This document shows, piece after piece, positions 52,913 through 61,741 of a stretch of 64,000 bases of DNA (position 1 is its first letter; each line of letters begins with the position of its first letter). This stretch comes from JAJPJE01 sp963724985. GTDB taxonomy: Bacteria > Acidobacteriota > Terriglobia > Terriglobales > Acidobacteriaceae. A program made the translations under genes and the position numbers. Below the pieces are notes generated by a model, which did not search any database, was not told where the DNA came from, and was given only the letters and a program-made list of their open reading frames with translations. Location of the stretch: the NCBI GenBank assembly GCA_963724985.1, contig CAVRWV010000019.1, positions 496,001 through 560,000 of the forward strand, written 5' to 3'.

Positions 52913-54125
52913 CCACGATGTCATGGTGGCGCTTCGCGCAGCGAAGCGGAATCCATCTATGCATTTGGTTTTCGAAACGTCATCTTTACGGACTTGCCCC
53001 AATCCTCGCTCAAATCTCTCCACGTCGGATTCATGCTCACGAGCAAAGCCATCTTCTTGATCCGCGTCCACCCCTTGATCTGCTCTCCCTCGCGATGGCA
53101 TCCCCAATTCGCGAGAATCTCTCGCAGTACACCAACCGGTCCAATCCGTAACGGCTCGTGAATCCCTCGTAGACGTGGTTCTTGTGCTCCCACACGCGAA
53201 CTTCGAGTCTACTGGTGACGCCTGTATACAACGTCTTCGAGCGGTCGGTCATTATGTAGACGTAGAACGTTCGCGGCTCTCGGCGAGAATACATAGATAG
53301 GTTCCGCTGTCCCTTCGCACAGCTCAGGGCCAGCGTCACTATGACAGTTGCTGTGGGATGCTTCGGTGAGGCTGCGCACGTTGTCGCGTTCGCGAGTTCT
53401 GAAACTTCAGTCCACCACAAACGCATCCTGCTCGCCGGGGTCATGGTGATGCTTCGCGCAGCGAAGCGGAATCCATCTATATTGTCCCCGGCCCACGCTC
53501 ATGCGGTCCGTCCTTCCACAACCGCGTCCAGAAACCACGATGTCATGGTGATGCCGAGCGAAGCGAGGCGGAATCCATCTATGTATTTAAGGGCCACAAA
53601 CATGCGAATACATAGATAGGTTCGCTCCGCTCACTATGACAGTTTCTGTGGGATATCTCAGCGGAGGCATGAAGTTCCACCCGTCCACGACAACGTCCAA
53701 CAACCACGATGTCATGGTGACGCTCCGCGCAGCGGAGCGGAATCCATCTATGTATTGTCACGGTAATCACCGAGACTTCTCAGAAAATGCATAGATAGGT
53801 TCGCTCCGCTCACTATGACAGTTGCTGCGGGATGTCTTAGCGGAGGCATGAAGTTCCACCCGTCCACAACAACGTCCAAAAACCACGATGTCATGGTGAC
53901 GCTTACCCTGAGCCTGCCGAAGGGCAAGCGGAATCCATCTATGTATTTTCCGGTAATCACCAAGACTTCTCAGAAAGTGCATAGATAGGTTCGCTCCGCT
54001 CACTATGACAGTTTCTGTGGGATATCTCAGCGGAGGCATGAAGTTCCACCCGTCCACGACAACGTCCAACAACCACGATGTCATGGTGACGCTCCGCGCA
54101 GCGGAGCGGAATCCATCTATGTATT
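52913..54125. repeat. Tandem hairpin elements with two arm types (A and B)
   Basis: Arm A (TCATGGTG, variable hairpin, CGGAATCCATCTATG) occurs at about 52913, 53440, 53535, 53704, 53883 and 54073. Arm B (CATAGATAGGTT, variable part, CACTATGACAGTT) occurs at about 53288, 53606, 53788 and 53978. Arm B resembles the reverse complement of arm A. Four A-B pairs are seen; the first pair encloses the nuclease gene, three enclose only short spacers of about 20-40 bases. The hairpin in arm A is CTTCGC-GCA-GCGAAG, CTCCGC-GCA-GCGGAG or CTTxCCCT...AGGGxAAG in different copies. The period in the tandem part is 169-190 bp. Confidence 0.85.
52957..53294 (-). pseudogene. GIY-YIG nuclease, frameshifted, enclosed in repeat arms
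   Basis: A single-domain GIY-YIG endonuclease of about 112 residues. RTFYVYIMTDRSKTLYTGVT gives the VYI...YTG core and RLEVRVWEHK the conserved Arg region. Near DAIARE, where the catalytic Glu lies, one base is missing (53081-53090 on the plus strand); the other frame continues EQIKGWTRIKK and ends in FRKPNA. The ATG is in arm B (CCTATCTATG) and the TAG stop is in arm A (ATGCATAG). GIY-YIG nucleases cut DNA with one domain. Its position defines the first, long copy of the A-B element. Confidence 0.8.
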
Positions 54126-54556
54126 GTCACGGTCCACTCTCAAGCAGTCCATCCCTCCTGAACTGCGATGCTCTAACTCTCCGGATCTAGCTTACTTACC
54201 CCCACCTCTTCCCATTCCTGCACTCCCGCTCCTTTTCCCACGATTTTATTGTTATCTATTTGCAATATAACATTATCATATACATGTCTTAGAGATAATG
54301 ACCTCCACTGGCAATGGGTTTCGATCTGACAACTAGCAACTGCCAACCGACAACTCGAGGCGTTCAGCGGGCGTCCGAGCCCGCTGCCGAGATCCTGAGC
54401 GAAGTCGAAGGACCTGCTAACCCCTTTGTTTTCCATTATGAAGGCCCTAAACCCTTTGGAATCCATTATCTACAGACGCATTACCTCGTAACCCCCATAT
54501 TTGCAACGCAACGGGGGGAGGGGTGGAGTAACTTACTAGTTAACTTTCGGAGATCT
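54126..54556. other. Intergenic region after the repeat cluster
   Basis: These 431 bases hold no gene that I can support. An AT-rich patch at 54241-54290 includes TTGTTA and several TATA-like boxes and may be a promoter for the gene at 54557. The right copy of the 46-bp repeat lies at 54367-54412. Confidence 0.45.
54367..54412 (+). repeat. 46-bp repeat, right copy flanking the hairpin-element cluster
   Basis: This copy matches 52699-52744 with three mismatches, in the same orientation, about 1.67 kb away. It might mark an older insertion boundary or be a separate repeat family. Confidence 0.6.
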
Positions 54557-55135
54557 ATGCTGACTGTCAAACCCAAGAACGGAACATCCAACTACGGCGC
54601 GCCGCAATGCATGCACATCAAGTTCAACGGCCAGCAATGTCTGCAGCCGGCCATGCGCAACAAGAAATTCTGTCACTTTCATGGCTTCTTACACGAGCGC
54701 AACCAGATGCCCGATGGCGAACGCTTCCGCATCCCCATCGCCGAGGACACCGCCTCTATCCAGATCGCCATTATCCAGGTTATGCGCGCGCTCGTATGCA
54801 ACCACATCGACACCAAGAAGGCAGGAGTACTCCTCTACGGTTTGCAACTATGTTCCACCAATCTGCTCGTTGACCGCGAGGTGTTCGCGGTTCACCTGCA
54901 ACCTCCGCAAGGACAGAAAGAAGAGCCGCCATCACTGGCACAAATTCTGCTGGAAAGACTGGGCGTCCAAGCTCCCGAAGCCGTCCCCGAAGAAGAGCAC
55001 CAGCCCCCCTTCCACAAGCCTTACCCGAACCCTGCACTCACCGCCCCGCCGCCAGCCGATACTTCAAGAAAGCCACCTGAAATAGAAACCGATCAGTCCT
55101 CCACATCAGCGGTGGTCAAAATGAATGGCGGATAG
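54557..55135 (+). CDS. Protein with Cys/His-rich N-terminal motif
   Basis: A 192-residue protein. Its N-terminal 50 residues read PQCMHIKFNGQQCLQPAMRN then KKFCHFHGFLHERNQ, a Cys-x2-His...Cys...Cys-x2-His array that probably binds zinc and is found in a family with many paralogues in Acidobacteria. The C-terminal third is Pro/Glu-rich and disordered. No activity is known to me. GGAG is 6 bases before ATG 54557, which is preferred over the frame opening at 54314 in the repeat. Confidence 0.65.
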   Translation: MLTVKPKNGTSNYGAPQCMHIKFNGQQCLQPAMRNKKFCHFHGFLHERNQMPDGERFRIPIAEDTASIQIAIIQVMRALVCNHIDTKKAGVLLYGLQLCSTNLLVDREVFAVHLQPPQGQKEEPPSLAQILLERLGVQAPEAVPEEEHQPPFHKPYPNPALTAPPPADTSRKPPEIETDQSSTSAVVKMNGG

Positions 55136-55200
55136 CCGACAAGCCGAGAGCCAATAGCTGACAGCCAATAGCGATCCAACCCCATTTACAATGGAGAGCG

Positions 55201-57174
55201 ATGCGCTCATTGTTCGCTTGCCTCTTCCCTCTTGTATTGACTGCGGTGTCTGTCGCGCAGCAGCCGTCGACGGCTCCCAAGGCTGTCACCGATCCCAAGG
55301 CGCTGGTCAGCACCAACGTTCCCGACCTGACGAACTACGACCTCAGCAAGTTCTTCATGACGAGGACGGTGGGCGCGAGTTCGTGGTCGCCGGATGGGAA
55401 GAACGTTGTGGTGGTGACCAACATCAGTGGACGAAACAATCTATGGATGGTTCCGTCGGCGGGTGGTTGGCCGCAGCAACTGACCATCAGCGACCAGCGG
55501 CAGACGAATCCGGCGTGGTCGCCCGATGGACAGTGGATCGCGTTTCAGTCTGACAAGGATGGAAACGAGCAGTGGGATGTCTTCGTGGTTTCGCCGAAGA
55601 ATGGCGACGTGGTGAACCTGACGAACACAGCCGAGGTTTCGGAGGAGTCGCCGACGTGGCAGCCTCATGGGCGGCTGCTGGCAATCACAGTGAGGCCAAA
55701 AGATGCGTCGACGGCTGAGATCGCAACGCTCGATGTGCTGACGCACCGCGTCCGCAAAATGACGAAGGATACGCCTAAGGACCGCTTCAATTCCGGGCCG
55801 ATTTGGTCTCCGGACGGCAAGCAGATTGCATTTACGCAAGCGCTGGCGACTGGGAAAGATTCCAACGTCTTCGTGGTCGATATCGCTAGTGGGAAGGCGA
55901 CGAACCTGACTCCGCATACCGGCGAACATCTTTATTCTGCTTCGGCATGGGCTCCGAATGGAAAGAAGCTGCTGATTTCGTCGGACGCGGGAAACGGGTA
56001 TCAGAATGTCGCGCTGCTCGATGCAGCGAGCAAGCAGATCCAGTGGCTCACGAAGGCGAAGTTTGAATCGGAGGCAGGAAGCTATTCGGCGGATGGCAAG
56101 CAGCTAACGTGGACAACGAACTTTGATGGCAATCAAACTATCTTTGTCTATGACGTTGCGACGCAGCATGCGCAGGCGCTGCCTTTAAAGCCGGGCGTGA
56201 ACGCGCCGGCGGGATCGGAGACAGCGTTCTCAAAGGACGGTAAGCAGCTCCTCTACAAGTACAGCGGACCGGACTCTCCCGGGGACTTGTGGGTCTATTC
56301 GCTCGCGACACGACATACGCGCCAGTTGACCAATTCAATGGTTGCCGGCTTGCGGCCGGCGGATATGGTCGCTCCGACGCTGGTGCACTATCCGAGCCAC
56401 GACGGGAAGTTCCAGATTTCCGCCTTCGTCTATATGCCGCACAACATCATCAAGAACGCGCAATATCCGGCACTGGTGTATGTGCACGGCGGTCCGGCGT
56501 CGCAGTTCGATAACTCGTTCAATCCGTTTGTGCAGTACATCGCGAACCAGGGATACATCGTGATCGCGCCGAACTACCGGGGATCAACCGGCTACGGCAA
56601 GCAATTCCAGGAAGCGGACTTCTTCGATATGGGCGGAGGTGATTTGCAGGATGTAGTCTCGGCGGCCGAGTTCATCAAGCAGAACGGATATGTGAATCCG
56701 AAGAAGCTGATCATCATGGGGCGCAGCTACGGCGGGTATCTGACGATGATGGGGGTGACCAAAGCTCCTGAGGTCTGGGCCGCTGGCGTCGCCGTGGTTC
56801 CCTTCGTGAATTGGTTCACAGAAGTGCAGAATGAAGATCCGCTGCTGCGCGAGATTGACTACGCGACGATGGGCGATCCGGTGAAAGACAAGGCGCTGTG
56901 GGAGGATCGCTCTCCGATGAACTTCATCAAGCAGATCAAAGCGCCGCTGCTGATTGTTGCCGGCGGGAACGATCCGCGATGCCCGAAATCAGAAGCGCAG
57001 CAACTTGCAGACGCGATTAAGAAGAACGGTGGCACCGTGCAGTTGAAGATCTACGAAGACGAAGGGCATGTCTTCGGACGCATGGAAAACACGCTCGACT
57101 ACTTCAAACGCGTATCCGATTTCCTGAAGGTGCAAGTGCCGTCACCGGGTTGCGGCTGCGAACTGGTGCAGTAG
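55201..57174 (+). CDS. Exported S9-family prolyl oligopeptidase-type peptidase
   Basis: A 657-residue peptidase. A signal peptide (LFACLFPLVLTAVSVAQQ) leads into a WD40/TolB-like beta-propeller (repeats such as SWSPDGKNVVVVTNISGRNN and AWSPDGQWIAFQSDKDGNEQ; residues 45-390). The C-terminal alpha/beta hydrolase holds Ser509 in GRSYGGYLT, Asp591 in GGNDPRCPKSEA and His623 in DEGHVFGRMENT. It should cleave short peptides outside the cytoplasm, as acylaminoacyl- or dipeptidyl-peptidases do. The start is ATG 55201. Confidence 0.92.
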   Translation: MRSLFACLFPLVLTAVSVAQQPSTAPKAVTDPKALVSTNVPDLTNYDLSKFFMTRTVGASSWSPDGKNVVVVTNISGRNNLWMVPSAGGWPQQLTISDQRQTNPAWSPDGQWIAFQSDKDGNEQWDVFVVSPKNGDVVNLTNTAEVSEESPTWQPHGRLLAITVRPKDASTAEIATLDVLTHRVRKMTKDTPKDRFNSGPIWSPDGKQIAFTQALATGKDSNVFVVDIASGKATNLTPHTGEHLYSASAWAPNGKKLLISSDAGNGYQNVALLDAASKQIQWLTKAKFESEAGSYSADGKQLTWTTNFDGNQTIFVYDVATQHAQALPLKPGVNAPAGSETAFSKDGKQLLYKYSGPDSPGDLWVYSLATRHTRQLTNSMVAGLRPADMVAPTLVHYPSHDGKFQISAFVYMPHNIIKNAQYPALVYVHGGPASQFDNSFNPFVQYIANQGYIVIAPNYRGSTGYGKQFQEADFFDMGGGDLQDVVSAAEFIKQNGYVNPKKLIIMGRSYGGYLTMMGVTKAPEVWAAGVAVVPFVNWFTEVQNEDPLLREIDYATMGDPVKDKALWEDRSPMNFIKQIKAPLLIVAGGNDPRCPKSEAQQLADAIKKNGGTVQLKIYEDEGHVFGRMENTLDYFKRVSDFLKVQVPSPGCGCELVQ

Positions 57175-57258
57175 GCGCCGAAGCATCCGCCGAAAACACG
57201 ACGACCGCCCGGGGAAAAGGCGGTCGTTGGTTGAGCCAGTGTTGCAGACGATGTGGAA

Positions 57259-58515
57259 CTAAGCTGCCAGTTTGAATTCCAGCGGCAATGCTTCCAGGCC
57301 GCGCAGGCCGAGGTTTTCTCTCCACACCAGGTGCTCGGAAGCAAGGCTGATGTCCGAGGTCCGCTGCAAAAGCGTGCTGAATGCAATCGTGCCTTCCATG
57401 CGAGCCAGAGGCGCGCCAAAACAGAAATGCGCTCCTGCGCCGAAGGCGAGATGCCGGTTATCTTGCCGGCCAATGTCGAGACGGTCGGGAGCGGCAAACC
57501 GTTCGGGATCACGATTCGCCGCTCCCATTACGGCAATCACCGACTGCTGTTTACGAATCTGACGCGAACCCAATTGCACGTCGTCGGGGGCGATACGGGT
57601 CGTGTGCTGGCTAGGAGCCTCATATCGCAATAGCTCCTCGATCGCAGACGCGAGGAGCGACGGATCGTGCCGCAGTCGAGACATCTGATCAGGGTGGCGC
57701 AACAGACTCAGCATACCGTTTCCGATCAGGTTGGGAGTTGTCTCCTGCCCGCCCACGGCGAGGAGAATGCAATTCGCGATGATCGATTCTTCGCTGAGGT
57801 GCTGGCCGTCCAGTTGGGACGTAATTAATGCCGCAATCATGCCAGTTCCGGGATGCTTCCGTTGCTCCCGAATTGCTGCCTGAAAGTAGTTGGACATTTC
57901 TTCCAGACTTTGTAGCGTTCTGGCGGCGCTATCGGCATTGTGCTGCAAGTTACCGAGAATCTCCGCGAACTGGGCTGACCATGTTTTGAGCTTCTCGTGA
58001 TCCGATGTAGGCACCCCAAGCATTTCGGCCATCACGATCGCGGGCAGGCGGTTCGCGAAATCCCCCATGAGCTCGATGCGGGAGTCTGCGAGATGCGACT
58101 CGAGCAGGGAGTCCACGATCGCCTGGATATGGCGACGAAGGCTCTCCACACGATGAGGCGTGAATGCTACCGAGCAGATTCCACGAAGGCTCGTATGCAC
58201 GGGCGGATCCATGAAGAGCATCTGCCGAACCATGGTGCGGCCGATTTCGCTCATGGAGGACAATCCGATCTCGGCGAGCCGTTCAGGTTCCGGCGCGCAC
58301 TTTGCCGAGAAGGCGCGCAAGACGGTGGTCACGTCCTCGTAGCGCGTCACCACCCAGGCATGCAGAAATGGATCCCAATGAACTGGATCCTCCTCTTGTA
58401 AGTGGTGATAGAAGGGATACGGATTTGCCAGGACCTCCGGATCGTATAGCCGGAACAGGCTGAGCTGCCTTTCGCCCAACGGGTGCGTGCTAGAGAGCAG
58501 TGTTGCTTGCGCCAT
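57259..58515 (-). CDS. Cytochrome P450
   Basis: A 418-residue bacterial P450. The haem-ligating Cys365 is in HLAFGAGAHFCFGAPLARMEG (F-G-x-G-x-H-x-C-x-G), the I helix gives LAVGGQETTP, and the ExxR motif is EELLRYEAP. The start is ATG 58515; the coding region overlaps the last 26 bases of the upstream NRPS gene, so the two are co-translated. P450s next to stand-alone adenylation-carrier proteins often hydroxylate the amino acid held on the carrier, so a beta-hydroxylase role is suggested (inference). Confidence 0.88.
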   Translation of the reverse strand: MAQATLLSSTHPLGERQLSLFRLYDPEVLANPYPFYHHLQEEDPVHWDPFLHAWVVTRYEDVTTVLRAFSAKCAPEPERLAEIGLSSMSEIGRTMVRQMLFMDPPVHTSLRGICSVAFTPHRVESLRRHIQAIVDSLLESHLADSRIELMGDFANRLPAIVMAEMLGVPTSDHEKLKTWSAQFAEILGNLQHNADSAARTLQSLEEMSNYFQAAIREQRKHPGTGMIAALITSQLDGQHLSEESIIANCILLAVGGQETTPNLIGNGMLSLLRHPDQMSRLRHDPSLLASAIEELLRYEAPSQHTTRIAPDDVQLGSRQIRKQQSVIAVMGAANRDPERFAAPDRLDIGRQDNRHLAFGAGAHFCFGAPLARMEGTIAFSTLLQRTSDISLASEHLVWRENLGLRGLEALPLEFKLAA

Positions 58516-60286
58516 AAGACTCGCTACCCTTCCCTTCTTGCGCACGGAGCCGTTCGATCTCAGAGGCTATCTCGACCACCGTTCCGTTTTCAAAGAGCTT
58601 CAACAGACTGAGCTCAACCCCGAAGGTCTCTTTCACCTTGGCAATCAGTTGTGCACCGAGCAAGGAGTGGCCACCGATCAGAAAGAAGTTGTCGTTTGTA
58701 CTTATGTCTCGCGCCCGAAGGAGTGATGTGACGATGGCAAGCAACTTTTCCTGAGTCGGGCTCGCGGGAGGTACGAAGGCTTCGGGCAAGAGTGTGTCGG
58801 CAGTAGCGCACGAGAGCGCCTTACGATCAATCTTGCCGTTCGCAGTCACGGGCAACTTGTCGACGGTGACGAAGGACGACGGGATCATGTACTCGGGCAG
58901 GTGCTCGCGGAGAAACCCGCGCAGTTCTGTGCCCGTTGGACGCGATCCGTTGGTGATTACGACATAAGCCACCAATTGCTGAGCGCCCAAAACGCCGTCA
59001 CATAAAGTGACCGCGCTGGCGTCCACCGAGGGGTAACGGTTTAATGTCACCACGATCTCGTTCGGTTCGATGCGATATCCGCGAAGCTTGATCTGATCGT
59101 CGGCTCTTCCCCGGAATGCGATCTCACCGTTGGGCAGATAACAACCAAGGTCGCCAGTGCGGTAGAGGCGAGCGCCTTCGATCTCGCCGGAGTGGTCGGG
59201 GAGGAATCGCGCGGCGGTCAAGTCGGGACGATTGCGATATCCGCGAGCGACGCCTGCGCCGCCGATATAGATTTCCCCGACGCCTCCAGGCGGCACAGGA
59301 TTTCGGTTCTCATCGAAGATATGGACCTGGGTGTTATCGATAGGCCGCCCGATGGAGGGCTCGACGAAGCGATCGGTAGTGGGCACCACAAGACCCGAAG
59401 TCGCGACGACCGTAGACTCGGTTGGCCCGTAGTTGTTGTAAACGGAGAACGGCAGACCGGGCTGCGGGCAGTGATGCAGCTTGTCTCCTCCGGTGAGCAG
59501 TGCGCGAACAGGAGTGCTGCTCGGCCATTCCAGCAACAGCATTCGTTCTGCGATCGGAGTCGGGACAAATGAGATGGTGACGTCGTTGGCCAACAGCCAA
59601 TCACGAAGAGCCACTGCATCTTTGCAGGTAAGATCGTCGGCTAGATTGAGACTGGCACCCGCTGCAAGATATGGCCAAGTCTCCCAGACGGTGGCATCGA
59701 AGCCGAGATTGGCCACCTGGCTGGCTCGATCGGCACTGGTCACCGAAAATGCATCCTGATGCCAGCGGACCAAATTGGCGAGACCTCGATGCGTGATCTC
59801 AACGCCCTTGGGCTGACCGGTAGAGCCGGAAGTGTAGATGATGTAGGCAAGGTCGTTCGGCGAGATCTCCGCACAAAACTCTTCGTCGGCTTCTTCGCTG
59901 ATCGCGGGATCCTCGATGAAATGGACGCGGAACGAATCTGAAGAGCCAGTGAGTTGTAAGTTCGCGCGACTGCCAGTTAAGACTATTGGGGTTCGCGAAT
60001 CGCGCACCATGAAGAGTATGCGGTCGATCGGGTTACTCGAATCAAGCGGCACGTAGGCGCCACCGGCTTTCAACACCGCGAGTGCCGCAATCACAAAACC
60101 GAGAGAGCGCTTGAAGTAGAGTCCAACAGGGGTGTCGGTCGTCACGCCTTCCGAAACAAGGAATCTCGCCAACCGGTTTGCCCGTTGCTCCAACTCGGCA
60201 TAGGTCAGAACTTCAGAGCCACTTCGAACCGCAATGGCTTCAGGACGTAAAGTCGAGTACCGGGAAATTTGCCGAGGAATGCTCAC
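58490..60286 (-). CDS. Stand-alone NRPS adenylation-peptidyl carrier protein
   Basis: A 598-residue didomain. The adenylation domain shows A3 IYTSGSTGQPKGVEITHRG, A5 NNYGPTE, A7 YRTGDLG, A8 GRADDQIKLRGYRIEPNE and A10 LPVTANGKIDRKAL. The carrier domain has the phosphopantetheine Ser541 in FFLIGGHSLLG. No condensation, epimerisation or thioesterase domain is present. Specificity residues read by eye (Asp, Ala, Trp, Ser, Leu, Gly, Asn, Val, Val) are close to a published Leu-type code, with one difference; this is a weak prediction. With the overlapping P450 it resembles NovH/NovI or NikP1/NikQ pairs. Confidence 0.9.
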   Translation of the reverse strand: MSIPRQISRYSTLRPEAIAVRSGSEVLTYAELEQRANRLARFLVSEGVTTDTPVGLYFKRSLGFVIAALAVLKAGGAYVPLDSSNPIDRILFMVRDSRTPIVLTGSRANLQLTGSSDSFRVHFIEDPAISEEADEEFCAEISPNDLAYIIYTSGSTGQPKGVEITHRGLANLVRWHQDAFSVTSADRASQVANLGFDATVWETWPYLAAGASLNLADDLTCKDAVALRDWLLANDVTISFVPTPIAERMLLLEWPSSTPVRALLTGGDKLHHCPQPGLPFSVYNNYGPTESTVVATSGLVVPTTDRFVEPSIGRPIDNTQVHIFDENRNPVPPGGVGEIYIGGAGVARGYRNRPDLTAARFLPDHSGEIEGARLYRTGDLGCYLPNGEIAFRGRADDQIKLRGYRIEPNEIVVTLNRYPSVDASAVTLCDGVLGAQQLVAYVVITNGSRPTGTELRGFLREHLPEYMIPSSFVTVDKLPVTANGKIDRKALSCATADTLLPEAFVPPASPTQEKLLAIVTSLLRARDISTNDNFFLIGGHSLLGAQLIAKVKETFGVELSLLKLFENGTVVEIASEIERLRAQEGKGSESYGASNTAL

Positions 60287-60529
60287 CGCACGAAAATGGC
60301 AGTTCGCGGGGCAGAGTGGTTACGCCCGGCCGTGCTGCCGGTTGAGGATGGTTTGAAGGGACAGTTGCATTCGAAAACATGAAACACCACCAATCGATGT
60401 GAGATCAATTTTCGCGGGAGCAACTTGTGCGGGAAGTGTCTGCGGGAGGGCAATCTTCACTTCATCGAATCGCTCAATTCGTCGAAGCAAAGGTGAAAGT
60501 CTTATGCAGGCGATATGACGAACATATGG

Positions 60530-61702
60530 CTACATCCATGGCCAAGCAGGATCAGCGGCCCCACATTGATAAGGACCAATATCGGGAGGATTCGGACGTG
60601 GTGCGCCGTTCGCATCGTTCGGAGGCGCGCCGCTCGCTGTGCCTGCATTGATAATGAAGCTGCTGTTGCAAAGCGACTGCGGATTCGGAGCGTTCAGGAG
60701 ATTGGGGTCGGCTACGATCGTGTTGCTCGCGGTGCCCGTCAGAAGAGAAACCGCCGTCGGGTTACCGAACACAACGTTGTTGCTGTAAAGATTGTTTGGT
60801 CCGGTTGCGCCGGCTTCCAGAATTCCGGCTCCGGACGTGCCGCTGCCGTTGTAAACCACTACATTATTCGTCACCACCATGTTGTTGGCGGTCACGCCAC
60901 CTGGAGCATCTCCGGCGCCTACGGTGATGCCACCGACTCCATTCTGTGATGACAGATTATTCGCGATGACTACGGCGTTCGCGGCATGCCAGAGTTGAAT
61001 TCCCCACGCCTCGTTTCGAATAGAGATGTTATTCCAGATGTGACCTCCCAAATTAGAGTGATAAATTCCCTGAACTCGCGGACAGGCACGAGCAAGGTTG
61101 CCGATGTCATGCACGTAGTTTGCGATGATGTCGTCGTTCTGCGCGGAGTAATTCGCATTGTCGATACCCGCCCCACCATTGTCCGTGCAATCGGTGACGG
61201 CGACGTCGTGTACTTCGTTGCCGATAATACGCACGTTAGATCCCTGATTCAGAATTCCCAGGTCGCCATCGCCGCTGACGCTGAAGCCCAGAATGTCGAC
61301 ATAGTCACCATCGTTTTCCCAAGAAGCCGTCGCGCCAACGGTGTTGATGTGCGCTCCCCATTGAGTATCGGAGACAAAACGAATTCGCGCAGACGACGTG
61401 CCGGATGTGGTGGTTTTCAGCGCTGCGCTGTACGTCCCGGGCGCAACGTGAACGGTATCGCCTGGGATGGCGACGATCGCCGCATGCTGAATAGTCGCCC
61501 ACGGCGCTGATTGCGATCCGGGATTACTGTCGAGCCCCGTGGCGGAAACGTAGAATTGCTGCCCCGAGGACGGAACCGGGGCCGGCGATGGTGCCGGTGC
61601 AGGTTGCGTTGAGGTCGGAGGCGGTGAGGCTTTTTCAGAACTTCCACCACAGCCAATCAAAACCATCAGCGTAGAAAGGACGATCAAACTTTTTAGGGCC
61701 AT
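60530..61702 (-). CDS. Right-handed beta-helix lipoprotein
   Basis: A 390-residue lipoprotein. The lipobox is LIGCGGS at residue 15-21; a Pro-rich linker then leads to a parallel beta-helix (PL6/DUF1565-like), with repeated Asn/Val turns (NVRIIGNEVHDVAVTDC, GIDNANYSAQNDDIIANYVH, NVVVYNGSGTSG). Such folds often bind or cleave polysaccharides; no catalytic residue is clear. It lies 240 bases upstream of the NRPS gene and 39 bases downstream of the GNAT gene, in the polysaccharide-export block. Confidence 0.8.
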   Translation of the reverse strand: MALKSLIVLSTLMVLIGCGGSSEKASPPPTSTQPAPAPSPAPVPSSGQQFYVSATGLDSNPGSQSAPWATIQHAAIVAIPGDTVHVAPGTYSAALKTTTSGTSSARIRFVSDTQWGAHINTVGATASWENDGDYVDILGFSVSGDGDLGILNQGSNVRIIGNEVHDVAVTDCTDNGGAGIDNANYSAQNDDIIANYVHDIGNLARACPRVQGIYHSNLGGHIWNNISIRNEAWGIQLWHAANAVVIANNLSSQNGVGGITVGAGDAPGGVTANNMVVTNNVVVYNGSGTSGAGILEAGATGPNNLYSNNVVFGNPTAVSLLTGTASNTIVADPNLLNAPNPQSLCNSSFIINAGTASGAPPNDANGAPRPNPPDIGPYQCGAADPAWPWM

Positions 61703-61741
61703 TGGGTGCGAAAATACCAGGCAGACTCACGACGATCGAAC

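Noticed and set aside
53767..54084. Open frames on the minus strand inside the repeat units
   Set aside because: They run through the arms and spacers with the same short peptide in each copy; they arise from the repeat and have no ribosome binding site.
52913..54125. CRISPR array
   Set aside because: Repeat period is 169-190 bp with long, conserved linkers, and no cas gene is present.
58490..60286. A full NRPS assembly line
   Set aside because: Only adenylation and carrier domains are visible; no condensation or thioesterase domain occurs in the window.
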